A stretch of DNA of 64,000 nt from Laspinema palackyanum D2c (GTDB lineage: Bacteria > Cyanobacteriota > Cyanobacteriia > Cyanobacteriales > Laspinemataceae). Shown here piece by piece: positions 54,883-63,130 of this stretch. The notes beneath the pieces were generated by a model. The model searched no databases and was not told the DNA's origin. It worked only from the letters and a program-made list of their open reading frames with translations. A program made the position numbers and the translations under genes. Position 1 is the first letter of the stretch, and every line of letters starts with the position of its first letter. Where the stretch lies: positions 488,218 to 552,217 of the forward strand of contig NZ_JAMXFD010000002.1 of assembly GCF_025370875.1 (NCBI RefSeq). Reading direction: 5' to 3'.

Positions 54883-54915
54883 AGGCAAAAGAATCGCGTT
54901 ATCTTTTGCCTTTTG
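54883..54915 (+). terminator. argG terminator
   Basis: Perfect 11-bp stem AAGGCAAAAGA/TCTTTTGCCTT with a 9-base loop, then TTGCC. It starts 26 bp after the argG stop codon. Confidence 0.7.
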
Positions 54916-55442
54916 CCATCGGTTTTATCTATTTATTCTGTAATTGAATATTTGGTTATTCAATATATAGTGCGTTTACAGGGATTGGACAATTCCTTTA
55001 AGACTTACCCATTACCCCTAAATAATGTAGAGGCGATTCGCTTGCTCGCCTCTACATCAAGTCTATTGTTAGACTGCTACAGGACCGGCTATATAGGAGG
55101 GGATTCCCGCTATAAGCGCTCTCATGCCGATCGCCATCCCTACAGGTGATTCTGGTCAATGTGCGATGTTGTTAAGTTATCAAAACACAGGTTAATTATA
55201 TTAAATTTTAAAAGAGTGTACTAGGCTACCTACTCTGACTGAGTAGAACGCTTACAATCGGACTGATATGAGCCAGTATCGGTCACTTTCCCGTTCGGGG
55301 TGATTGAATTCACAACTCAGCGGTGATGGGTGACAACCCTCAGGGGACAAATTGGATGGATGCTGGAACAAATAGCGTGCTGCTTTCTTCAGTGCGTGTT
55401 TATTATCAAGTCCTGATTAAGATATTTTTTGAGGTAAACATA
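54916..55442. other. Intergenic region with AATGTAGAGGC hairpin
   Basis: Contains a member of the hairpin repeat family at about 55018-55058 (ATAATGTAGAGGCGA / TCGCCTCTACAT). The open frame that covers part of 55323-55442 is the upstream extension of the STAS gene and lacks a good start. A GAGG just before 55443 belongs to that gene. Confidence 0.5.
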
Positions 55443-55814
55443 ATGACGTCCTCTCAAGCCATCCGTCAGCCGATCGTCTTTCAGCCCCAAGCCTGTTTAG
55501 ATGAGGCAACCCTGGCGACTATCGAACAAGCTGTCGCTCAGTGCGATCGCCCGACGTTCTTCGCGATCGACATGAGTCAGGTGGAGATGATTGACAGTCC
55601 TGGATTATTTACCCTGGTTTCGGCCCTGAGAACCGCTAGAGAACATGGGTCCCGCCTCGCCATCTACCATCTCAAAAGTCCGGTTCGGGTGATTTTTGAA
55701 ATTACTCAGCTCGATCGCATTTTTGAAATTTTTGACAGCCAGGAAGCAGTGATGGCGGCGATCGCCCCAGAGTTGTCCTCCGCTAGTCCCAATTCTGACC
55801 TCGCTGCCGCTTAA
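55443..55814 (+). CDS. STAS-domain protein (anti-sigma factor antagonist-like)
   Basis: 123-residue single STAS domain. The strand-helix unit FAIDMSQVEMIDSPGLFTLV includes the conserved Asp-Ser pair at which SpoIIAA-type antagonists are phosphorylated, followed by SALRTAREHGSRLAIYHLKS and VRVIFEITQLDRIFEIFD. The frame is open 40 codons upstream, but GAGG about 9 bases before the ATG at 55443 and the domain boundaries favour the short form. No anti-sigma kinase is adjacent; a sigma factor of the SigF type lies 2 kb downstream, which may be a coincidence. Confidence 0.85.
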   Translation: MTSSQAIRQPIVFQPQACLDEATLATIEQAVAQCDRPTFFAIDMSQVEMIDSPGLFTLVSALRTAREHGSRLAIYHLKSPVRVIFEITQLDRIFEIFDSQEAVMAAIAPELSSASPNSDLAAA

Positions 55815-55880
55815 CTCGTTCTGCTGCTAACCATCTGGGTGTTATCTAAATCAATCATTCCAATACTCACCTAAGTTGCC

Positions 55881-56588
55881 TCACTTCCGAACCGGAACGA
55901 TAGTGAGGTCATAAATCGGCTGTCCGGTCAAACAGTACCAATGACAGGTGAACAAATCCGGGTCTTGAACGCCCAAACTGGCTAGGGCGGGAATGCCTGG
56001 AAAAGGCCAGAGGCGATCAAACCATAGACCCTGCTCATCCCATCCAAACTGAATTAAATAGGTTGCCGGGGGCGCTTCTAGCCACTGGAGCAGCCGTCGT
56101 CCCAAGGCATAAATCGGTTGTCGCCAAAGGTCGGGCAAATGCACTGGCTGGATGTACTGGACTATCTCTTCACAGCCCGGTTGTTGCTCGTCCGCCAGTC
56201 CGATCGCCTCCCCATAAATCGGACCTTTGTCCGTCAGTACGACCGGCAGCCACAGGTTACCTGTTCCCGTTGCCACCTGCCACTGTTCGGCTACCACGGT
56301 TCGCAATCCTTCTACATCCTGACAAGCCCGATAGAGGGGGGGTTGAAGTGATCCGATTACCGAGTTAGGGATATTCAGACTCAAGGGACAAAACAGTACC
56401 TCACTATCTGGCAGAGAAAGGGCTTTTAAGTGAGAAAAGGGGGTGACTTTTACCTCACAACCTGGATGGGTTTGAGCGATCGCCCTTTGGAGGGCTTCTA
56501 CCATCCGGGCGATCGCCTGGGAGTCAGCACTGGGGAACCCCATTGCTGACGCCTCATCCTCAACAATAATCCAGACCTGACTAGGCAT
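55881..56588 (-). CDS. Hypothetical protein coupled to the coiled-coil gene
   Basis: About 235 residues, soluble, with many aromatic residues near the C-terminus (PATYLIQFGWDEQGLWFDRL). No family recognised. The frame is open 41 codons further, inside the upstream gene, but the ATG at 56588 overlaps that gene's stop in the 8-base sequence ATGCCTAG, a classic sign of translational coupling, so it is chosen. It likely works with the coiled-coil protein. Confidence 0.72.
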   Translation of the reverse strand: MPSQVWIIVEDEASAMGFPSADSQAIARMVEALQRAIAQTHPGCEVKVTPFSHLKALSLPDSEVLFCPLSLNIPNSVIGSLQPPLYRACQDVEGLRTVVAEQWQVATGTGNLWLPVVLTDKGPIYGEAIGLADEQQPGCEEIVQYIQPVHLPDLWRQPIYALGRRLLQWLEAPPATYLIQFGWDEQGLWFDRLWPFPGIPALASLGVQDPDLFTCHWYCLTGQPIYDLTIVPVRK

Positions 56589-57141
56589 TACCCAAGGACG
56601 GTAGACTGATATCGCCACCATCGCCACCGGAAATGCTCGGTAACTCCAGATGTCCATTCTTGCGCTTGCTTCTAACCGCCAAGCGATAGCTGACACTTTG
56701 GAGTTCGGCATGGAGTTGACGGTTTTCCCGTTGTAGGCGTTCCACCTTGTCTTTGACCTCTTCCATGCGATCGGCGAACTTCTGCCGATAAATTTCTGGG
56801 AGTTCCTGGACCACCTGTTCCAGCATCCGGGCGCGATCGGTCAATTCCTGAACCGATTGGCGCAGATGATAAATTTCCCCATCTTTTTGAGTCATCTGCT
56901 CTTGGTAAAAGGTCACCTGTTCCTCAACCCCTTGCAGTTGTTCGCGCAAGGACCGCATTTGAGCCAGGTATTCCTCGGGGACATCTTGAGATGTCGGTAG
57001 CAAGGAGTTATTGCCCTTGACTAACCGAAAGAGTTCTTGGGAGAGTTGTTCAACAAGCTGGTCCCGCATCTGCAACTCTTCGCGCAGTTGAGACACTTCC
57101 GCCTGGAGGGAATGTAGGTTGGGGGCTTCTGATTGGCTCAC
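56581..57141 (-). CDS. Coiled-coil protein, hypothetical
   Basis: 186 residues, almost wholly coiled coil: heptads from about residue 10 to 155 (for example LQAEVSQLREELQMRDQL and KDKVERLQRENRQLHAEL), followed by a basic patch RLAVRSKRKNGH and a short Gly/Ser tail. No membrane segment. It could be a scaffold or polarity protein, which is inference. The next gene starts within its stop codon region, so the two are made together. Confidence 0.78.
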   Translation of the reverse strand: MSQSEAPNLHSLQAEVSQLREELQMRDQLVEQLSQELFRLVKGNNSLLPTSQDVPEEYLAQMRSLREQLQGVEEQVTFYQEQMTQKDGEIYHLRQSVQELTDRARMLEQVVQELPEIYRQKFADRMEEVKDKVERLQRENRQLHAELQSVSYRLAVRSKRKNGHLELPSISGGDGGDISLPSLGNA

Positions 57142-57845
57142 GATCGTTCGCAGCTCCTTAATGAACTAAATATCGGTTTATGTAATTTTTAGCGGAAGCG
57201 GGGGCGATCGTCATCCTCCCCCAATCGGTGTTCTGTGTTAATTTACCATTTCGGTTCGAGATTGGCACTAATTTTAAACATTCTGTTAAGAAACTTCAGC
57301 ATTTCATCAAAACTTGGGTGGCCCCAGGCTCCTAAAAAGCCGGAGGCCCTAGCCGCCCATCCCGAGTCCGAGGGAAGGAGCCTCAAGCACTCCCTCCATA
57401 AATCTTTACAGAATTTTTCCCCGAGCTTGACCGATTGATTAGGGATAGTTATGATTGTAGCTATTGCTCTGAAGCAAAAAAAAGTTAAAATAGCTTGTAG
57501 CCGGAAACAAAAACAGCAGCAGTCCAGTTGTCGAACACGGGTCCTCACGGACTCCCTGAGTAAAATTGCCCGATCGCCGGGTCTAAATGGATGTAGAAAA
57601 TGCTGAATGTTGGATAACTACCTCTAAGGGGAATTATCAATCCATCCTCAGTTCTTCCTCCTACGGAAAACCCCCTGATTCCTTCCCGACCAACCCTACG
57701 GATTTTCCGAGGTGGCGGTATAACTAAGGGGGAGGCAAGACCAGGCAAGGTCATCCATTCGGTAAAAACTCTGTGTTAGAGATCACTGCGGCTACCACCA
57801 ACCTGTAAGATACTAGGCTAGGGAGCAACCTACCGGGGTGTCAAA
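57142..57845. other. Long gap between divergent genes
   Basis: 704 bp containing no convincing gene; short minus-strand frames (57243 and 57545) look like chance. GC-rich segments near 57330-57390 could form structure, but no named RNA was recognised. It likely contains the sigF promoter and a long leader. Confidence 0.4.
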
Positions 57846-58619
57846 ATGCTTACAACAGTCAACAAAGAACTCAAGAGTGAGAGTTTGGAACTCCTACGTG
57901 AATACCAAACCTCTCCCACGACCCATCTGCGGAATCGAATTGTCCAGCTGAATATTGGGCTAGTTCGTAAAGAGGTCCATCACTGGATGCAACAGTGTAC
58001 GGAAACTTATGACGATCTCCTGCAAGTGGGCTGTTTGGGCTTGATTCGGGCGATCGAACGGTTTGATATGTCGAAGGGACACGCATTCAGTTCCTTTGCG
58101 GTTCCCTACATTCGTGGGGAAATTCAACATTATCTGCGGGATAAAAGTCCATCAGTGCGGATTCCGCGCCATTGGTTAACCCTGCAACGGCAGGCAAGCA
58201 AGGAAATCCTGAAACTGCAACAAACGCTCAATCGCCATCCCTCCGATGTGGAAGTGGCATCTGCCTTAAAGGTTTCTGTTACAGAATGGCAAGAAATCAA
58301 ACTCGCCTGTCGCAACCGAGCTCCCCTGAGTTTGGATGCTCCAGTGCAGGATGATGACGAAGGCGCAGCATCCCTTGGGGAATTAGTGCCGGATGCCGGG
58401 TATCGCAGTTTCCAGTTAGCGCAGGAAGACCAAATTCGCCTACAATTGGCCCTAGGCAAACTAGAGGATGGGACTCGCAAGGTCCTAGAGTTTGTATTTC
58501 TCCATGATTTGACCCAGAAAGAAACAGCGGAACGGATGGGGATTAGTTCTGTAACCGTTTCTCGTCGGGTTAAGAAAGGTCTAACTTCCCTCAAGAAATT
58601 GATGGGAGGGGCTGAATAG
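57846..58619 (+). CDS. sigF: Group 3 RNA polymerase sigma factor, SigF-like
   Basis: 257-residue sigma factor of the SigB/SigF/SigG class. Region 2: DDLLQVGCLGLIRAIERFDM then FSSFAVPYIRGEIQHYLRDK; region 3: PSVRIPRHWLTLQRQASKEI; region 4 with the helix-turn-helix near the end: LTQKETAERMGISSVTVSRR. No anti-sigma domain. Cyanobacterial SigF controls type IV pilus formation and cell-surface functions (family knowledge). A GAGCAACCTACCGGGG stretch precedes the ATG without a strong ribosome site. Confidence 0.88.
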   Translation: MLTTVNKELKSESLELLREYQTSPTTHLRNRIVQLNIGLVRKEVHHWMQQCTETYDDLLQVGCLGLIRAIERFDMSKGHAFSSFAVPYIRGEIQHYLRDKSPSVRIPRHWLTLQRQASKEILKLQQTLNRHPSDVEVASALKVSVTEWQEIKLACRNRAPLSLDAPVQDDDEGAASLGELVPDAGYRSFQLAQEDQIRLQLALGKLEDGTRKVLEFVFLHDLTQKETAERMGISSVTVSRRVKKGLTSLKKLMGGAE

Positions 58620-58676
58620 CTCAAAAACTGCTTATTGTGTTGAGAAATATAGAATAATACATAAAAGTCGTGTAAA

Positions 58677-58706
58677 GCGCGATCGCCATCTCAGCGGCGA
58701 TCGCGC
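58677..58706 (+). terminator. Hairpin after sigF made of two HIP1 sites
   Basis: Perfect 11-bp stem GCGCGATCGCC/GGCGATCGCGC with an 8-base loop, 58 bp after the sigF stop codon. Each arm contains the HIP1 octamer. No T-run follows, so it may be only two HIP1 sites in inverted order. Confidence 0.45.
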
Positions 58707-58822
58707 AATGTCTGTTGAAATTCGGCATTCGGTGGAGAGGGGGGTGCGAAGAACTGCGGTAAGGGGAGCATTTGAAGCGACAAACCGCAGCTATTCTTGA
58801 GGTCTATTACCATCATTCCCAT

Positions 58823-59284
58823 TTATTGAACTAATCCTAACATCTCTTTGGGCATGACCGTATCTTGGAGATTGGCCCCTATTAAATTAATATTGGCCAA
58901 ATTGGCAGCACTTAAGTTGGCATCGGATAAATCGGCAAAGGAGAGATTGGCATCGGTGAGATTGACTCCTTCGAGATTGGTTCGGGTTAAGGTGGCGCTG
59001 TTGATATAGGCCCCTTTAAGATTGGCCCCTTGCAAATTTGCGCCGGTTAAGTCGGCACCTTCGAGGTTGACATCTTGGAGATTGGCACCCGAGAGGTCCG
59101 CATTTCGCAAGTCGGCACCAATCAGATGGGCCCCGCTTAAGTCTGCACCGGCAAGATCGCAGGCGGCACCTTCGAGGTTGGTTTCGATTAATTGGTTGAT
59201 GTGGGTGGGATTTTGGGCAAAGGCAGGGGTGGCAGATAATAGGGTGATTGAGAGTGCAGCGATTTTTAAAAGGGTGGCTTTCAT
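58823..59284 (-). CDS. Secreted pentapeptide-repeat protein
   Basis: 153 residues. A signal peptide (MKATLLKIAALSITLLSATP, cleavage near AFAQN) followed by about 20 pentapeptide repeats of the A(D/N)LxG type from residue 38 to 145. The ends are short. Lumenal or periplasmic pentapeptide proteins are common in cyanobacteria; their partners are not known. AGTTTTCTCCT before the gene on the plus strand corresponds to an AGGAG ribosome site about 8 bases before the ATG. Confidence 0.85.
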   Translation of the reverse strand: MKATLLKIAALSITLLSATPAFAQNPTHINQLIETNLEGAACDLAGADLSGAHLIGADLRNADLSGANLQDVNLEGADLTGANLQGANLKGAYINSATLTRTNLEGVNLTDANLSFADLSDANLSAANLANINLIGANLQDTVMPKEMLGLVQ

Positions 59285-59567
59285 TGGAGTTTTCTCCTTT
59301 AATGCTATATTTATATTTTCGCTGGTTTGGGGACATAATGCAGCGATCGCTCACCCCAAATGGGAGTGAGATATTTGTAATATTTAGGCGATCGGCGTCC
59401 TTGCAAAAAATCCCCACTCTGGTATAATTAGCAAAGATATTTCGCGGGTTACGGGGAATTAAGGCGGGGGGATGAGGTGTTTCACCCCTCACTTAGGTTT
59501 AAAACTGGGTAAATTGGGGGAGATTTAGGTATAATTTACGGGGAAAACTGCGATTGAGGTCAAGAAC

Positions 59568-60422
59568 ATGAGTCCCATGACCCCGGATGAATCGGAGAAA
59601 ATTGCCCAGTTAATCGCGAGTTTACCCAGCGATCGCCTGTTAGAACAGTGCCAAACCCTACAACAACAGGCAGAATGGCATAACTCTAGGACCAATCAGC
59701 AGATGATTGCCGACTGTTGGCGGGCGAAATTTATGGAAAACTTCAGCGACCCCATTGCCGATGCTTTAGAACAAGGCAAAATTTCCCAACATAAACATGA
59801 CTTAATTAACTCCAGAGTCAATCTCTATAAAGAACAATGGCAACTGATTAAAATTGCTCATCCCTCTCTACAAACATGGCATCAGGCAATTTATCAACAG
59901 ACTCAGAACCATCCCAAATTCTTCCAAGTTTTACCCTTCTGGCATAAATTGTTCTCCCCCGGGTTTAAAGCGCCCTATCCCTTCGTCACCCCCTGGGAAT
60001 TGTTTTCAAAAACCCTGGAAGAAGAAGTTAATGCACCCATTGAATGGTCATTAGAACCTTATTATGTCGTTCCGGTGAAGAAATGGCGAACCGCAACTGG
60101 ACTGCTAAAAAAGCAATTTGAGAATTTGAACGAAGATGGCAGTTATCCAGAACAGAAACCCTCGACAGGGGATAAACTCAAAAATCAGATTGGTTATGAC
60201 AAAGTGACCTTTTCCTGGTTTGGGTTCACCCTATTTGTCTGCCAATTTGTCGCTGTCAAAAACCCCGCAATTCGGCAGCACTACACCGCCTTTATTCGCG
60301 CCCTTGTCGAATATTACAAAATGGGTATCCGTGCCAGTCGTTCCGTGGGCGGGTTTGCTTGGCACAAGGGAGAGCAAGTACAGAGTACCCAATATGGGGG
60401 AACATATCGTAAATCGGGCTAA
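59568..60422 (+). CDS. Hypothetical protein, soluble
   Basis: 284 residues, helical, tryptophan-rich (for example LIKIAHPSLQTWHQAIYQQT and TFSWFGFTLFVCQFVAVKN). No signal peptide, membrane helix or named domain. A second methionine at residue 4 could be the start. The gene is preceded by about 280 bp without features and followed by the hairpin at 60471. I do not recognise the family. Confidence 0.65.
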   Translation: MSPMTPDESEKIAQLIASLPSDRLLEQCQTLQQQAEWHNSRTNQQMIADCWRAKFMENFSDPIADALEQGKISQHKHDLINSRVNLYKEQWQLIKIAHPSLQTWHQAIYQQTQNHPKFFQVLPFWHKLFSPGFKAPYPFVTPWELFSKTLEEEVNAPIEWSLEPYYVVPVKKWRTATGLLKKQFENLNEDGSYPEQKPSTGDKLKNQIGYDKVTFSWFGFTLFVCQFVAVKNPAIRQHYTAFIRALVEYYKMGIRASRSVGGFAWHKGEQVQSTQYGGTYRKSG

Positions 60423-60470
60423 AACACAAGTTTTTTTAATAAAAGTTCACATCAGGTCAAAAAAAATCCG

Positions 60471-60523
60471 CCTCCCCGAGAACTCCAATAGGGTGAACCT
60501 ATCAACTTTGGTGTTCTCGGAGG
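60471..60523 (+). promoter_or_regulatory. RNA hairpin covering a ribosome-binding site
   Basis: CCGAGAAC (60476-60483) pairs with GTTCTCGG (60513-60520) over 8 bp, and CTCC before it can pair with the following GGAG, with two bulged bases. The GGAGG at 60519-60523 is the ribosome site of the gene that follows. Within the loop a second stem ATAGG/CCTAT is possible. The structure would hide the ribosome site and might act as a thermometer or other switch. A bare terminator is less likely, as no T-run follows. Confidence 0.6.
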
Positions 60524-60529
60524 ATGATT

Positions 60530-61054
60530 GTGAGATTAAATTCATTAAAATCCCTTGGCGTTTTTTCCAGTTTGGGATTCCTGTTTGTTGCCGGTATCAT
60601 GAGTGCAGATGCCCGAGATTTGGGGATGAAACCCTTGCTGCGACAGCAGTCAATCCAAATCAGCCAAAACAATCTAGGTCCTGTGAGTGGACAATGGAGA
60701 CTTGCCATTGAGGTGACTGCACATACGGACTTAAGTGTGAGTACCCAACCCAATTATTCGATGGTGACATCTCTGCAACAAAGCGGGATAGAATTATCGG
60801 GGCGAATTCTTAATGTGAATCCAAATGCTTGTTCCGATGCGGAAATATTAGGGAAAGTTGAGGGAAATCGAGTCACCTGGACGATGTATTATACGGGGAC
60901 TTGTTGTCAAGGTGGGATGATGAAATTTGAGGGGGAAATGGTTTCACCGGGACGGATTGAAGGGACTTTAGTTCCTGCGGGGAGTTCACCTCAAAATTGT
61001 ACGTTATGGTCGGGGAATGTGGTGGCTACTCAAGGGCATTATTATAATAAATGA
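60530..61054 (+). CDS. Secreted small beta-rich hypothetical protein
   Basis: 174 residues. A signal peptide (RLNSLKSLGVFSSLGFLFVA, cleavage near SADARD) is followed by a beta-rich region with VSGQWRLAIEVTAHTDLSV, then a domain ending in NCTLWSGNVVATQG. Conserved-looking cysteines occur at NACSDAE, CCQGG and QNCTLW. ATG at 60524 overlaps the GGAGG ribosome site directly; the GTG at 60530 is better spaced (6 bases), so it is chosen. Function unknown. Confidence 0.72.
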   Translation: MRLNSLKSLGVFSSLGFLFVAGIMSADARDLGMKPLLRQQSIQISQNNLGPVSGQWRLAIEVTAHTDLSVSTQPNYSMVTSLQQSGIELSGRILNVNPNACSDAEILGKVEGNRVTWTMYYTGTCCQGGMMKFEGEMVSPGRIEGTLVPAGSSPQNCTLWSGNVVATQGHYYNK

Positions 61055-61127
61055 GGGGTGGGGATTTTAACCACTGATTTCAGGGATTTTCACTGAATAA
61101 GATTTCGCGCAGAATGAGATGGATTTT

Positions 61128-61165
61128 AGCCCGCGCAGGCGGGCTTTGTCCGTGTAGCCCCACCC
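61128..61165. repeat. Dispersed GC-rich hairpin repeat (right copy)
   Basis: AGCCCGC-GCAG-GCGGGCT followed by TTGTCCGTGTAGCCCCACCC. It is the reverse-oriented counterpart of the copy at 24-41, with the flank also preserved. It lies after the 60530 gene and before the minus-strand ABC-F gene end. Confidence 0.65.
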
Positions 61166-61218
61166 TTTCCTTACGGAACGCTACGCGAACAGGGTGCGGG
61201 CGAGTGGGGCCACAAAAA

Positions 61219-62913
61219 CTACTTGCCTTTTGCAGTAGCTTTGGACTGTTTGGCTGCTTTTTTAGCGGCTTTTTCAGCAGCTATTTTCGCTTGACGTTCC
61301 TGCTCTTTTTCTTCGGCTATTTTATCCAGGTAGTAATGATAGTCGCCGAGGTAGGGTCGGAATTCGCCGTCGCGGATTTCGACTATTTTATTGGCGACTT
61401 TGGAGATAAAATAACGGTCATGGGAGACAATAATAACCGTGCCATCGTAGTTTTGCAGGGCTTCTTCTAGCATCTCTTTGGCGGGGATGTCTAGATGGTT
61501 TGTAGGTTCGTCTAGGAGTAGCAAGTTGGCGGGACGTAGGAGCATTTTTGCTAGGGCTAAACGGGCTTTTTCTCCTCCACTGAGGGCTTCTACGGGTTTG
61601 AATACGGTGTCTCCACTGAAGAGAAATCGTCCGAGTAAGGTGCGAACTTCTTCGTTTTTCCACTCGGGTACTTCGTCATGAATGGTGTCCATGACGCTTT
61701 TTGTTAGTTCTAAGGCTTCGGCTTGATTTTGCTCGAAGTAGCCGGGAATGACGTTATGTTGTCCGAGTTGGATGCTGCCTTCGTTGGCTTTTTCCATTCC
61801 CATGATCATTCGCAGCAGGGTGGATTTGCCGCAACCGTTGGGTCCTAAGAAGGCGATGCGATCGCCTCGTTCGACGAACAAATCGGTGCCTAAAAAGAGG
61901 ATTTTGTCGTCGTAGGTATGGACTAGGTTTTTGATGTCTACGACTTCTCGTCCACTGCGAGGGGCTGGGGGAAATTGGAAACGAAGGGTTTTTAAGGTGC
62001 CTTCAGGGGCTTCGATGCGTTCGATTTTGTCGAGTTGTTTTTCCCGGCTTTTGGCTTGGGTACTGCGGGTGGCACTCGCCCGGAAGCGCTCAACGAAGAC
62101 TTGCTGTTTCTCGATTTCTTTCTGTTGGCGTTCGTAGGCGCTCAGTTGCGCTTCGCGGTTGAAGGCTTTTTGCTCTAAATACGAGGAATAGTTGCCGAGG
62201 TAGGTGGTGGAGACGCCTCTTTCGGTTTCGACGATTTGGGTGCAGAGGCGATCGAGGAATTCCCGGTCATGGGAAACGATAACCATTGGGGTGATTAATC
62301 CCTTGAGGTAGGTTTCCAACCATTCGATAGTTTCTAGGTCTAGGTGGTTTGTCGGTTCATCCAGCAGCAATAAGTCAGGACTCTGTAACAAAATTTTGCC
62401 TAAACTCATCCGCATCTGCCAACCGCCACTGAACGCGCTGACGAGGCGATCGCCATCTTCGGCGACGAATCCCATTTCCGGCAGGATTTTCTCGATTTGC
62501 GCTTCTAGGGTATAACCATCTAAGGCGTCAAATTTGCGATGGAGTTTGTCCAGTTTGTGGATGAGTTTGTCCAGTTCTGCCTCGGAAGCACTTTCCATCG
62601 CGTGTTGGACGTCCAACAAGTCATGCTGGACTTGGTTTGCTTCGGTAAACACTGTCCAAAATTCTTCCCGGACTGTACGGGTGGGGTCTACCTCGAATTC
62701 TTGGGTGAGGTAGGCGATATGGAGGTTGGACGGACGGATAATTTCTCCGGCAGTGGGTTCGATTTCCCCAGCAACGATTTTGAGTTGGGTAGATTTTCCG
62801 GCCCCGTTGACGCCGACTAAACCAATGCGATCGCCCGGTTTGACTTCCCAGTTAATATCTTTGAGAACTTCGCCAGTCGGGTAAATTTTACTAATATGTT
62901 CGAGTCGTAGCAT
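61219..62913 (-). CDS. ABC-F family ATPase
   Basis: Soluble protein with two ABC ATPase domains and no membrane part, of the ABC-F class that acts on ribosomes. Domain 1: Walker A GLVGVNGAGKST and signature SAFSGGWQMRMSLGKIL, Walker B LLLLDEPTNHLD. An interdomain linker follows (about 240-320, AYERQQKEIEKQQVFVERFR). Domain 2: Walker A FLGPNGCGKSTLL and LSGGEKARLALAKMLL, Walker B again LLLLDEPTNHLD. The C-terminal lysine/alanine-rich tail (AKIAAEKAAKKAAKQSKATA) is a Uup/YdiF-like end. GGAG 9 bases before the ATG at 62913 fixes the start; the frame runs further upstream without family similarity. Confidence 0.93.
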   Translation of the reverse strand: MLRLEHISKIYPTGEVLKDINWEVKPGDRIGLVGVNGAGKSTQLKIVAGEIEPTAGEIIRPSNLHIAYLTQEFEVDPTRTVREEFWTVFTEANQVQHDLLDVQHAMESASEAELDKLIHKLDKLHRKFDALDGYTLEAQIEKILPEMGFVAEDGDRLVSAFSGGWQMRMSLGKILLQSPDLLLLDEPTNHLDLETIEWLETYLKGLITPMVIVSHDREFLDRLCTQIVETERGVSTTYLGNYSSYLEQKAFNREAQLSAYERQQKEIEKQQVFVERFRASATRSTQAKSREKQLDKIERIEAPEGTLKTLRFQFPPAPRSGREVVDIKNLVHTYDDKILFLGTDLFVERGDRIAFLGPNGCGKSTLLRMIMGMEKANEGSIQLGQHNVIPGYFEQNQAEALELTKSVMDTIHDEVPEWKNEEVRTLLGRFLFSGDTVFKPVEALSGGEKARLALAKMLLRPANLLLLDEPTNHLDIPAKEMLEEALQNYDGTVIIVSHDRYFISKVANKIVEIRDGEFRPYLGDYHYYLDKIAEEKEQERQAKIAAEKAAKKAAKQSKATAKGK

Positions 62914-63130
62914 CCAATATCTCCAAGGCAGAGGGAACAAAGGCAAGTTCAGCGACGGATCCGGAAAAAACAGACGCGATCGGGGCATCTGGGGGCCGCA
63001 CTATCCGTCCGGTGTAGGCTGTGTTGGGTTAATCTTAACAAAAATTAACGACTAGAGATCGTAGTTAGATGGGTGTTTTCATAAAGTTTGGCTGGGTAGG
63101 TCCATATCAACGGTTAAGTGTGGCTACGAA

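Noticed and set aside
54874-55149. 91-codon frame after argG
   Set aside because: It contains the argG terminator hairpin and a dispersed repeat, so it is not a gene.
57243-57754. Minus-strand frames of 101 and 69 codons before sigF
   Set aside because: No ribosome site, low-complexity or cysteine-heavy chance composition, no recognisable motif.
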